The position numbers and the translations under genes are program-made. A DNA stretch of 64,000 bases, from contig REEC01000133.1 in the NCBI GenBank assembly GCA_007695285.1, positions 1 to 64,000 of the forward strand, read 5' to 3'. Under the pieces are notes generated by a model, which ran no database searches, was not told the DNA's origin, and saw only the letters and a list, made by a program, of their open reading frames with translations. Below, piece after piece: positions 7,574-15,729 of this stretch. Position 1 is the stretch's first letter, and each line of letters starts with the position of its first letter. Origin of the DNA: Spirochaetaceae bacterium (lineage in GTDB: Bacteria; Spirochaetota; Spirochaetia; DSM-27196; PXBQ01).

Positions 7574-7634
7574 TCCACGTCCCGGGCCGGTGTTTTCTCA
7601 AAGTGCGGACGGTTCCTGCCCGGTTTTTTTGCGT
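7538..7634 (+). repeat. Copy 2 of the 97-base repeat
   Basis: Partner of 6784-6880 in ungapped alignment. It carries the remnant gene end and its terminator, and lies immediately after brnA. Confidence 0.8.
7582..7630 (+). terminator. Intrinsic terminator after brnTA
   Basis: CCGGGC (7582-7587) pairs with GCCCGG (7618-7623), followed by seven T. It is the counterpart of the terminator at 6825-6877, with a shorter stem and a longer T-run, and now serves brnTA. Confidence 0.65.
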
Positions 7635-7740
7635 TCTTCACTCTCTATCTCTATCTGAAATATACACATACAAATCTTGTCACGATGGCGTACGGACAAA
7701 AGACTCGCCGGTAAAACGGGTGTATACTGGCGCTATCGTG

Positions 7741-8850
7741 ATGAACGACAGGGTGCTCGTTGCAGGCCGACGCATCGCCGATACGGCGTTGAAGTACGGC
7801 TACAGCTCGCAGGATAACTTCACGACCGCGTTCCGATCGTACTTCGGCGTGACACCCGGTGAGATCGCCGCGATCGACGACAAGTACAAGAGGTTCATCA
7901 CAAACATGCGGGAGGCATTTTCGATTATGGAGATTGCAGGACTCACCCAGACCGCTCACGCGGCGACGTTGATGGGCTGCGTCGAGGGCGCGGCGCGGTA
8001 CTTTGAGCACGCGTACTCGACGCCGATGTTATACGGGCTCTCGGGACACGCGTTCATGATCAACATTCACGATGAAATATGTCCGAGTGGACCGTACGTC
8101 TGGAAGACCGAGCGTTTTTTCGCGCTGCTCGCGGATCTCGGCGTCGCGGTCACCGGAGAGTTTCCCGTGACGCGCGATACGCCGGAAGCCGAGAGGCGCG
8201 TGATCGAGACCGAGGTGATGCGCCGACTCGACGCGGGTGAACTCTGTATTATCGGGTACCTCGAGTATCAGCTGATCGGCGGGTACGACGATGAGGGCTT
8301 CACGGTGCTTCGTCCGTGGAACGGGCAGGCGCCGACCGAGATCGCGCGGATCGCTTTTTCGACGTGGGAGCCGTGCCTGAAAGACGAAGGCTGGGTCTAC
8401 CTGACGACCGTCGCGAAGCGCTCACCGTCGGTCGACGCGTCGACCGCCGCAAAAAACGCGATCTCTTTCGCGCGAGACGTGCGCCGGACGCCCGAAGAGC
8501 TCGCTCTGGCGGGGTACCACGTCGGCGACGCGGCGTACGCGGCGTGGCTCGCCGCGGTAGGAAGCGGGCACGGAGGGAGCCATGGGCACTGGTGGAACGC
8601 GACCGTCTGGGCGGAGTCCCGTCGCCACGCGGCCGGTTTCTTCCGCGAGCTCAAAGACATCTCGCACGACGGGCATATCCTGCACCTCTGCGAAGAGCTC
8701 GCGCACGTCTACACGAAAGTCGCGGATTCGCTCTCGGCCGCATCAGACCGCGAACTCGCCGCGGCGGAGAAAACCGGGTTACTCACCGAAGCGCGCGAGG
8801 CGGAAAACGTCGCGGAGCGAATGATAGAGGAGCTCGCCGAGATTCTGTAG
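7741..8850 (+). CDS. Truncated AraC-type HTH fused to a BtrH-like domain
   Basis: From ATG 7741 the 369-residue product begins inside an AraC-family DNA-binding domain: only the second helix-turn-helix is present (ADTALKYGYSSQDNFTTAFRSYFGVTPGEI, split here as ADTALKYGYSSQDNF and TTAFRSYFGVTPGEI). The first HTH, normally about 50 residues earlier, is not encoded in any upstream frame. The remaining 310 residues resemble the BtrH/C39-like N-terminal domain found in AraC regulators and antibiotic-pathway proteins (ATLMGCVEGAARYF, GYLEYQLIGGYDDEGFTVLRPW). No convincing ribosome-binding site is seen. It may be a 5'-deleted relic that still carries a long intact frame, or a redefined protein. Confidence 0.6.
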   Translation: MNDRVLVAGRRIADTALKYGYSSQDNFTTAFRSYFGVTPGEIAAIDDKYKRFITNMREAFSIMEIAGLTQTAHAATLMGCVEGAARYFEHAYSTPMLYGLSGHAFMINIHDEICPSGPYVWKTERFFALLADLGVAVTGEFPVTRDTPEAERRVIETEVMRRLDAGELCIIGYLEYQLIGGYDDEGFTVLRPWNGQAPTEIARIAFSTWEPCLKDEGWVYLTTVAKRSPSVDASTAAKNAISFARDVRRTPEELALAGYHVGDAAYAAWLAAVGSGHGGSHGHWWNATVWAESRRHAAGFFRELKDISHDGHILHLCEELAHVYTKVADSLSAASDRELAAAEKTGLLTEAREAENVAERMIEELAEIL

Positions 8851-8861
8851 CGCCGCGCGGC

Positions 8862-9725
8862 CTACCGGTACTCGGCGCCGATGCGCGTGAGAAACGCGTG
8901 CGCCTCGCGGCACGCGATCCGGAAGCACTCGCGTGGGCCGAGCTCCTTGAGCGTGGCGTTCTCCTTGCCCGAGACGATCGTCGCGAGCACCGCGTCCGAG
9001 TGCACCAGGTGCGGCTCGACCGTGCACGGACCGCTCCAGCCGTTTGCGAGCGCGTCGGCGACGATCCACTCGGCGTCGGTGTCGCCCTGCCCGATCGGAA
9101 CGACCTCGCCGCTCGAGAGCTGGTCCTTGAAGTGGAACGCGTCGGTGACGTCGCGCAGCATCTGCCACGCCTGCCGGCCTCCGACGCCGGTCCGCAGGTA
9201 GTTCGAGAAGTCGTACACGGTGCGGAACGCCGCGCGGTCGCGCAGCTCCGCGATCGTCAAGACGTCGAGCGGGTGATCGCCGAAGATGTCGCTCTCGTTC
9301 TCGTGGTACAGAACAAGGCCCAGATCGGCCGCGCGCGAGCGCAGCTCGGTGAGCCGTTTGAGGCTTTCCTCGCGCCAGGCGTCCTTCGGCGCGCCGGCCT
9401 TGTTGTAGTAACTGAAAATCCGGACCGCAGACGCGCCAAAAATGGGCGAGAGCCGCCCGAGATGCGCGAGCCGCTCGAGATCAACGGAAAAGTCGTCGGC
9501 GATATCGATCTTCCCGATCGGAGAGCCGAACATGCCGACCGTGATGCCCGCGGCCGTGAGTTTCTCGGCGACTTTTTTCGCGTCGTCGACCGGGAGATCG
9601 ACGATCGAGTACTCGCCGACCGCGCGCAGATCGACGTGCGACACGCGCGTTTCGCGCAGCGCCGCTATTTGTGTATCGACATCGCGTCCGGCCTCATCGG
9701 CAAACGCGCTCAAAATCAAACTCAT
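8862..9725 (-). CDS. Sugar phosphate isomerase/epimerase family TIM barrel
   Basis: A 287-residue xylose-isomerase-like TIM barrel. Family features include an N-terminal SAFADEAG strand, the metal-ligand Glu in LVLYHENES near residue 145, the VYDFSNY strand near residue 173 and FHFKDQ near residue 197. Such enzymes epimerise or isomerise sugars and inosose-like compounds using a divalent metal. The start has a GGAGG site. It is divergent from the SIS-ADH-SAF-kinase operon (9921 onward), so it probably supplies a step of the same carbohydrate pathway. The exact substrate cannot be read from sequence. Confidence 0.8.
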   Translation of the reverse strand: MSLILSAFADEAGRDVDTQIAALRETRVSHVDLRAVGEYSIVDLPVDDAKKVAEKLTAAGITVGMFGSPIGKIDIADDFSVDLERLAHLGRLSPIFGASAVRIFSYYNKAGAPKDAWREESLKRLTELRSRAADLGLVLYHENESDIFGDHPLDVLTIAELRDRAAFRTVYDFSNYLRTGVGGRQAWQMLRDVTDAFHFKDQLSSGEVVPIGQGDTDAEWIVADALANGWSGPCTVEPHLVHSDAVLATIVSGKENATLKELGPRECFRIACREAHAFLTRIGAEYR

Positions 9726-9825
9726 TCGGTCCTCCGGTGTCCTTCTCTTGTAACACCACTCGCCGAAGGCGTCAAGCTTGTCGGTTTGCTCCCTCCCCGC
9801 TCTAACGAAATTATTGCCGTTTTTG

Positions 9826-9854
9826 TTGTGCTTTTCCGAAAATTAATTTACAAT
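9826..9854 (+). promoter_or_regulatory. Promoter of the SIS-ADH-SAF-kinase operon
   Basis: TTGTGC (9826-9831), 17 bases, TACAAT (9849-9854). It would give a leader of about 60 bases before ATG 9921. The rest of 9726-9920 shows no gene. Confidence 0.5.
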
Positions 9855-9920
9855 TCGCGTGTGCGACTCGAGATCCCGCACCAGGTCGAGCCGTATAACG
9901 TACAGGACGGAGCGAGCGCG

Positions 9921-10544
9921 ATGACACGAGATGAAATATTTACCGAAGCGAAGCGCGTCTGGACGGTTGCGTCCGACGCGGTTGCGGCTCTGCACGGATC
10001 GATCGATCCCGAGGTTTTTGCGCGGTGCGTCGAGATGATCGCCGAGTGCCGCGGACGGATCGTCACGTCGGGAACCGGGACATCTGCGGTCGCGGCGCGG
10101 AAGATCGCGCACAGCTTAAGCTGCATCGAACGTCCGGCGTTTTTCCTCTCGCCCGCCGACGCGGTGCACGGAGCGCTCGGCGCCGTGCAACCGGGTGATA
10201 TCGCGGTCTTGATCTCGAAGGGCGGAAACACGCATGAACTCATCGCGCTTCTGCCGGCGTTCGAGAAAAAAGGCGTGCCGATCATCGCTGTCGGCGAGAA
10301 CCCCGACTCGACACTCGGCCGACACGCCGAGATCTTCCTGCGCGTGAAGGTCGATCGCGAAGCCGACCCGTTCAACATGCTCGCGACGACGAGCACGACC
10401 GCGGTGATCGCGGTGTTCGACGCGATCGCGATCGTCACGATGCAGATCACCGGGTATACGCGCGAGCAGTTCGCGGTGATCCACCCGGGTGGCGCCGTCG
10501 GGGCGAGGCTTCACTCGGCAGATAAAAAGCACGAGGAGACGTGA
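9921..10544 (+). CDS. SIS-domain sugar-phosphate isomerase
   Basis: A 207-residue single SIS domain of the KpsF/GutQ/phosphohexulose isomerase type. The phosphate-binding Ser-rich loops are visible: SGTGTSAVAARKIAHSL near residue 50 and LISKGGNTHELIAL near residue 95, ending with the conserved HPGGAVGARL. The CBS pair of arabinose-5-phosphate isomerases is absent. The upstream frame stays open back to 8316 but overlaps other genes there, so I use ATG 9921, downstream of the promoter at 9826-9854. It overlaps the next start by one base. It probably isomerises a phosphorylated sugar made by the linked kinase. Confidence 0.8.
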   Translation: MTRDEIFTEAKRVWTVASDAVAALHGSIDPEVFARCVEMIAECRGRIVTSGTGTSAVAARKIAHSLSCIERPAFFLSPADAVHGALGAVQPGDIAVLISKGGNTHELIALLPAFEKKGVPIIAVGENPDSTLGRHAEIFLRVKVDREADPFNMLATTSTTAVIAVFDAIAIVTMQITGYTREQFAVIHPGGAVGARLHSADKKHEET

Positions 10545-11584
10545 TGCGAGCAGCGGTATTTGAAGCACCCGAAAGGATCGTCGTTCAGGACGTACCGGAC
10601 CCGGTTTGTCCCGACGGCGGGATCGTGATCAAGGTTCACGCGTGTGGAATCTGTGGGTCCGACGTACGGAACTATCACACCGGGTTGAAAGACGGTATCA
10701 AGAGCCAGATCATGGGGCACGAGTTTACCGGAACGGTCGCGGAGGTCGGGCGTGGAGTCACGCGATTCCGCGTCGGTGACCCGGTCGCCGCGGCGCCGGA
10801 CGTGAGCTGCGGGACGTGTTACTACTGTCGCCGCGGGTACGTGAATCTCTGCGACAATCATCGGATGCTCGGTACACACTGGCCGGGCGGATTTGCCGAG
10901 TACGTCGGAATAGAAAGTATCGTGATGCAACACGGCATGATCCACGCGGTTCCCGACGGGCTCTCGCTCGACGATGCGGCGCTCTCGGAGCCCGCGTCGT
11001 CGGTCATCGCGTGCCAGACCGACGCGAACGTATCGATGGGCGACACGGTCCTGATCATCGGCGACGGCCCGATCGGCTGCCTCCAGATTCAAATCGCGCG
11101 CGCGCGAGGAGCGTCTCGCGTGATCATCGCGGGTAAACACCGACTCTCGATCGTGCCGCGCTTCTCTCCCGACCTCATCATCGACGGCGCGTCGGAGGAC
11201 ATCGCAAAGGTCGTCAGGGAGTACACCGACGGGCTCGGCGCGGACGTCGCGATCTGCGCGAACCGCCGCGCGTCGAGTCAGCAGCCCGCGGTCGACGCGG
11301 TCCGCAAGCGGGGAAAGGTCGTGCTTTTTGGCGGTGTATCGCGCCACGAGCCGATGACGACACTGAACAGCAATACGATTCACTACAACGAGATCACGGT
11401 GATGGGTTCGTTTTCGTACCGCGCGCACGTGCACGAAGAGGCGTTGCGCGCGCTCGCCGACGGCCGGATCACCGCGCCCGCGTACATCACGCGGACCGTC
11501 GACCTCGACGGGATCACCGCGGGATTCGAAGCGGCCGAGGCCGGCGACGCCCTGAAGGTTCTCGTGAAACCGGATACGAGATAG
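10544..11584 (+). CDS. Zinc-dependent alcohol/polyol dehydrogenase (MDR)
   Basis: A 346-residue medium-chain dehydrogenase. The catalytic zinc ligands fall in HACGICGSDVRNYH and MGHEFTGTVAEVGRG; the structural zinc loop has four Cys in SCGTCYYCRRGYVNLC near residue 90. The NAD(P) fold shows VLIIGDGPIGCLQIQIARA near residue 170. This set is typical of sorbitol, threonine or related polyol dehydrogenases. ATG 10544 follows a GAGGAGA site and overlaps the SIS stop codon by one base. As part of the same operon it likely oxidises a sugar alcohol or sugar in the cytoplasm. Confidence 0.88.
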   Translation: MRAAVFEAPERIVVQDVPDPVCPDGGIVIKVHACGICGSDVRNYHTGLKDGIKSQIMGHEFTGTVAEVGRGVTRFRVGDPVAAAPDVSCGTCYYCRRGYVNLCDNHRMLGTHWPGGFAEYVGIESIVMQHGMIHAVPDGLSLDDAALSEPASSVIACQTDANVSMGDTVLIIGDGPIGCLQIQIARARGASRVIIAGKHRLSIVPRFSPDLIIDGASEDIAKVVREYTDGLGADVAICANRRASSQQPAVDAVRKRGKVVLFGGVSRHEPMTTLNSNTIHYNEITVMGSFSYRAHVHEEALRALADGRITAPAYITRTVDLDGITAGFEAAEAGDALKVLVKPDTR

Positions 11585-11601
11585 CGGATACGGAGGATAA
11601 G

Positions 11602-12897
11602 ATGAACGCAGTCGATGAAAAGCTGCTCGAACGCGAGAGGGAAGGACGGCCGATCCGCGTCGCGTTGATCGGTGCCGGACAGATGGGGGTCGAGATCGCG
11701 ACGCAAGCCGGCGAGATGGTCGCCTTCGACGTCGTCGTAGCGGTCGATCTCACGATCGAGAGAGCGGCCGCGGCGTTTGCAGACCGTACACGACGCGCGG
11801 ACGTCGTGCAGGCAAAGACGGCCGACGACGTTGAGAAGGCGATCCAATCGGGCAAACACGTCGCGACGACAGATTACCGCGCGGCCATCGCCGCGCCGTC
11901 GATAGACGCGGTCGTCGACGCGACCGGCTCGGTCGAGATGGGCGCGATCGTCGCGCTCGAGGCGTTTGAACACAAGAAACACGTCGTGATGATGAGCGTC
12001 GAGTGCGACGTCACGATCGGCGCGGTGCTCAACCGGTTCGCGCGCCAGGCGGGCGTCGTGTACACGCTTGCAGCCGGCGATGAACCCGCTGCGATCGTCG
12101 AGTTATACCGCTTCGCGCGCACGCTCGGCTTCGAGATCGTCTCGGCCGGAAAGGGCAAGAACAACCCGCTCAACATCTACTCGACACCCGAGACCGAGCG
12201 CGAAAAGGCCGAGAAACGGAAGATGAATCCACGCATGCTCTCGGAGTTCGTCGACGGATCGAAGACCGCGATCGAGATGACCGCGGTATCAAACGCGACC
12301 GGGCTTGTACCGGACGTCCGCGGCATGCACGGTGCGCGCGCGACGGTCGAGACGATCGGCTCGGTGTTTATCCCAAAGGCCGACGGCGGTGTGTTCTCGC
12401 GGAGCGGCGTCGTCGATTTTGCGATCGGCGTGCATCCCGGCGTGTTCGTGATCGCGAAGACGCTGAACGCGCGGATCCGCGACGGAATGTCGCAGCGCGA
12501 CATGGGCGCCGGGCCGTACTATCCGCTGTTCCGTCCGTACCACCTCTGCTCGGTCGAAGTCCCGCACTCGGTCTGCCAGGCGGTGTTCTACAACGAGTCG
12601 ACCGGAAATCCACTTCCGGTCCCGACCTCCGAGTGCATCACGATCGCGAAACGCGATCTCGAACCCGGCGAGACACTCGACGGGATCGGCGAGTACTGTT
12701 ACCGCGGCAGCATCGACACGTACGCGGTCGCGAGGAAGGAAAAGCTGCTGCCGCTCGGACTCGCGCGAAACTGCGTGATGAAACGCGCCGTGAAAAAGGA
12801 CAACGCGATCACGTACGACGATGTCACGATCGGGCCCGAGACCGTGTTGTGGCAGCTCCGGCGGATCCAGGACGCGCTCCACGGAGACGCGGTGTGA
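11602..12897 (+). CDS. SAF-domain NAD(P)-dependent oxidoreductase
   Basis: A 431-residue protein with an N-terminal Rossmann fold (RVALIGAGQMGVEIATQAG, residues 19-37), a homoserine-dehydrogenase-like middle (DAVVDATGSVEMGAIVALEA, HVVMMSVECDVTIG) and a C-terminal SAF domain (LEPGETLDGIGEYCYRG near residue 355). Proteins of this kind are often misnamed FlgA because of the SAF domain; they occur in tetritol, pentitol and sugar-acid catabolic operons. The gene overlaps the kinase by 4 bases. The reaction is not known to me; oxidation or reduction of a sugar intermediate is the safe reading. Confidence 0.8.
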   Translation: MNAVDEKLLEREREGRPIRVALIGAGQMGVEIATQAGEMVAFDVVVAVDLTIERAAAAFADRTRRADVVQAKTADDVEKAIQSGKHVATTDYRAAIAAPSIDAVVDATGSVEMGAIVALEAFEHKKHVVMMSVECDVTIGAVLNRFARQAGVVYTLAAGDEPAAIVELYRFARTLGFEIVSAGKGKNNPLNIYSTPETEREKAEKRKMNPRMLSEFVDGSKTAIEMTAVSNATGLVPDVRGMHGARATVETIGSVFIPKADGGVFSRSGVVDFAIGVHPGVFVIAKTLNARIRDGMSQRDMGAGPYYPLFRPYHLCSVEVPHSVCQAVFYNESTGNPLPVPTSECITIAKRDLEPGETLDGIGEYCYRGSIDTYAVARKEKLLPLGLARNCVMKRAVKKDNAITYDDVTIGPETVLWQLRRIQDALHGDAV

Positions 12898-14381
12898 CGA
12901 TTATCGGTCTCGACGTCGGGACAACCGGCTGCAAGGCGATCGCGTTCAACCCGGACGGCGCCGTGCTCGCGCGCGCGTACCGCGAGTACGATATCATCCA
13001 CACCGCCGACGGCGGTTCCGAGCAGGACGCCGAGGCGGTGTACCGCGCGACGTGCGCGTGCCTCACCGAGATCACCGCCGCAGTACCGGCTCCGTACGCC
13101 GCGATCGCCGCGTCGGTCCAGGGTGACGCGATCATCCCGGTCGACGAGGATTTTCGCGCGATCGGGAATACGTACCTCGGGATGGATATGCGGCCGGCGC
13201 CAATCGCCGAAGAGATCGCGACTCGGCACGGCTCGTTTGAGATGTTCTCACAAACCGGCATGAGGCCGCACGCGATGAACTCCGGCGTGAAGATGGTTCA
13301 ACTCGCGCGCAGTTCGCCCGATCTCTCCGGGCGCGCGGTGCGCATCGTAACGTACGCGGACTTCATCACCGGACGGCTCACCGGAGAGGCCACGATCGAC
13401 CGGACGATGGCGTCGCGCACGATGGTGTACGACGTCGCGGCCGACGACTGGTCGACCGTTGTACTCAAGGAGCTCGGGATCGATCGGGCGTTGCTCTCGC
13501 GCGTCGTTGGATCGGGGCTCGTCGTCGGCGAGGTCAGGCCGAACGCGTCGCGCGAGACCGGTATTCCTGTGGGCACGCCGGTCGTGAGCGGCGGACACGA
13601 TCAGTGCTGCGCGGCGCTCGGCGCGGGCGTCGTGAGGCCCGGGATCGGCGTCGCGTCGACCGGAACCGCCGAAGTGCTCTCGACCGCGTTCGCGGAGCCG
13701 CGGCTCGACCGCGCGATGCACGACGCGTACTTCCCGTGTTATCGGCACGTGCTCGACCCGCTCTACTTCACGTTCTCGCTCAACCACGTCGGAGGGATCC
13801 TGCTGAAGTGGTTTCGCGACACGATCGCGACCGAAGAGAAAGCCGAGGCCGGCCGATCGGGCGCCGACGCGTACGACGTGATCTTTCGCGCGGCACCCGG
13901 GGCGCCGACGGGGATGTTCGTTCTCCCTCACTTCAACGGCTCGGGCACGCCGATGTGCGACCCGGCGTCGCGCGGTGCGATCGTCGGGCTCACGCTCGCG
14001 ACCGGCCGCGCCGAGATCGCGAAGGCGATCATCGAGTCGCTCACTTTTGAGCTCAAACTCAACGTCGAGACGATGAAGAGCGCGGGAATCGTGCTCGACG
14101 AGATCCGCGCGGTCGGCGGCGGCGCGCGCTCTGCGATGTGGCTCGCGATCAAGGCGTCGGTACTCGGTGTCCCGGTCGCAACGCTCGAAAGCCCCGACGC
14201 GGCGGCGCTCGGCGCCGCGATCCTCGCGGGCTCGGCGGTCGGCGTGTACGCCTCACCCGAGGACGGCGTCGCGGCGACGGTCCGGATCGGCCGCATGATC
14301 GAACCCGGCCCCGACTCCGCCGAGTACGCCGCGTTGTACGAGCGGTACACGACATTGTACGAGCGGCTCAAGGGGTTGTGA
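12894..14381 (+). CDS. FGGY-family carbohydrate kinase
   Basis: A 495-residue kinase of the xylulokinase/gluconokinase family. The N-terminal phosphate loop IGLDVGTTGCKAIAF is intact; the conserved VSGGHDQCCAALGAG is near residue 230 and the C-terminal GGGARSAMWLAIKA loop near residue 405. It starts at GTG 12894, overlapping the previous stop by 4 bases behind a GGAGA site. It phosphorylates a ketose, polyol or sugar acid with ATP. Together with the SIS isomerase and two dehydrogenases it forms a complete oxidise-phosphorylate-isomerise set. Residues that would reveal the substrate are not diagnostic by eye. Confidence 0.9.
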   Translation: MTIIGLDVGTTGCKAIAFNPDGAVLARAYREYDIIHTADGGSEQDAEAVYRATCACLTEITAAVPAPYAAIAASVQGDAIIPVDEDFRAIGNTYLGMDMRPAPIAEEIATRHGSFEMFSQTGMRPHAMNSGVKMVQLARSSPDLSGRAVRIVTYADFITGRLTGEATIDRTMASRTMVYDVAADDWSTVVLKELGIDRALLSRVVGSGLVVGEVRPNASRETGIPVGTPVVSGGHDQCCAALGAGVVRPGIGVASTGTAEVLSTAFAEPRLDRAMHDAYFPCYRHVLDPLYFTFSLNHVGGILLKWFRDTIATEEKAEAGRSGADAYDVIFRAAPGAPTGMFVLPHFNGSGTPMCDPASRGAIVGLTLATGRAEIAKAIIESLTFELKLNVETMKSAGIVLDEIRAVGGGARSAMWLAIKASVLGVPVATLESPDAAALGAAILAGSAVGVYASPEDGVAATVRIGRMIEPGPDSAEYAALYERYTTLYERLKGL

Positions 14382-14477
14382 ACCCAACCGTTAGAGCGGC
14401 ACACTCCGTCCCGATCACTCTTCCGGAGCCTCCATTCCGTCGTGTTTCCCGTTCTCGACCGATAGACGCGATGTCGA

Positions 14478-14514
14478 CATTATGCATTGAAACATAATGC
14501 TTGATGACATAATG
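14478..14514 (+). repeat. Three CATAATG-type heptamers spaced by 15 bases
   Basis: CATTATG at 14478-14484 is the reverse complement of CATAATG at 14493-14499 and 14508-14514. Starts are exactly 15 bases apart. The set lies 40-75 bases upstream of the promoter at 14555 and may bind a regulator of the dehydrogenase gene. Otherwise 14382-14622 contains no gene. Confidence 0.5.
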
Positions 14515-14554
14515 CCAAAATACACATTGTGGGAATTTCGGCTCTTTTGTGCCC

Positions 14555-14583
14555 TTGACCGCGTACGGCATTCCCACTACGCT
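14555..14583 (+). promoter_or_regulatory. Promoter of the Gfo/Idh gene
   Basis: TTGACC (14555-14560), 17 bases, TACGCT (14578-14583). It gives a leader of about 30 bases with an AAGGA site before ATG 14623. The spacer resembles that at 38753-38781. Confidence 0.6.
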
Positions 14584-14622
14584 GTGCCGCGTACGATCCA
14601 CACCACAACAAGGACAATCGCG

Positions 14623-15729
14623 ATGAAAAAACACGTTATCGGCATCGTCGGATGCGGGAAGATCAGCGACATCTACCTCAAGAATCTCTCGAACATGTTC
14701 TCGAACACCACCGTCGGAGCGGTCTCCGATCTTGTTCCCGAGCGCGCCGAGGCGAAGGCGAAAGAGTACGGGATCAAAAAAGCGTACTCGGCCAAAGAAA
14801 TGATGGCCGACGAGCAGATCGAGATCGTCTTGAACCTCACGATCCCGAGCGTGCACGCCGAGGTCGCGCTCGCGGCGATCCGTGCCGGAAAACACGTCTA
14901 TAACGAAAAGCCGCTCGCGGTGACGCGCGCCGAAGGTGAATCGATTCTCGCCGAAGCCGAGAAGAACGGCGTCCGCGTCGGGTGCGCGCCCGATACGTTT
15001 CTCGGCGCGGGGCTTCAGACCGCGCGCGCGGCGATCGACTCGGGCATGATCGGCCGGCCGGTCGCGGCGACCGCGTTCATGCTCGGCCACGGCCCCGAGA
15101 AATGGCATCCGGACCCGGAGTTTTTCTACAAGACCGGCGGTGGCCCGATGTTCGACATGGGTCCGTACTACCTGACCGCGCTGGTCTCGCTGATCGGCCC
15201 GATCAATGCGGTCGCCGGCATCGCGCGCAAGGGACTCGAACAGCGCACCGTCGGATCAGGTATCAAGGAAGGTCAGGTGATCACGGTCGACATCCCGACG
15301 CACATCGCGGGGTTGATCGATTTTCATGGCGGCGCGGTCGGCACGATCATCACGAGCTTCGACGTCTGGGCGAACAACCTTCCGCGGATCGAGATCCACG
15401 GCACGCTCGGTTCACTCAGCGTGCCGGACCCGAACACGTTCGGCGGCTCGGTCAAGATCAAGCGCGAGAACGACACCGAGTGGGAAGAGCTTCCGTACAC
15501 GCACGGCCACTCCGAAAACAGCCGCGGGATCGGCGTCGCGGACCTCGCGTCGTCGGCCGAAGACGGCACACCGCACCGCGCAAACGGCACGGTCGCGTAC
15601 CACGTGTTAGATGTGATGCACGCGTTCCACGATGCCTCGGATCAACGGCGACACGTCGAGATCTCGTCGAAATGCGAACGCCCCGCGCCGCTTCCGACGA
15701 TGGCCGACACCGCCGCGCTCCAGTTCTAG
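14623..15729 (+). CDS. Gfo/Idh/MocA-family oxidoreductase
   Basis: A 368-residue NAD(P)-dependent sugar dehydrogenase. The Rossmann loop GIVGCGKISDIYLKNL begins at residue 5; the catalytic Lys lies in YNEKPLAVT near residue 93; the second domain carries GGGPMFDMGPYYLTAL near residue 175. Members oxidise or epimerise sugars and cyclitols. ATG 14623 has an AAGGA site. It follows the kinase operon on the same strand and its stop overlaps the end of the convergent sulfatase by 4 bases, which suggests both act on the same sulfated or branched sugar. Confidence 0.88.
   Translation: MKKHVIGIVGCGKISDIYLKNLSNMFSNTTVGAVSDLVPERAEAKAKEYGIKKAYSAKEMMADEQIEIVLNLTIPSVHAEVALAAIRAGKHVYNEKPLAVTRAEGESILAEAEKNGVRVGCAPDTFLGAGLQTARAAIDSGMIGRPVAATAFMLGHGPEKWHPDPEFFYKTGGGPMFDMGPYYLTALVSLIGPINAVAGIARKGLEQRTVGSGIKEGQVITVDIPTHIAGLIDFHGGAVGTIITSFDVWANNLPRIEIHGTLGSLSVPDPNTFGGSVKIKRENDTEWEELPYTHGHSENSRGIGVADLASSAEDGTPHRANGTVAYHVLDVMHAFHDASDQRRHVEISSKCERPAPLPTMADTAALQF

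Noticed and set aside
8316..9920. A 535-codon open frame leading into the SIS gene
   Set aside because: It overlaps the AraC-like gene in another frame and runs antisense through the TIM-barrel gene, is very Arg-rich, and the promoter at 9826-9854 lies inside it. It is a high-GC shadow.
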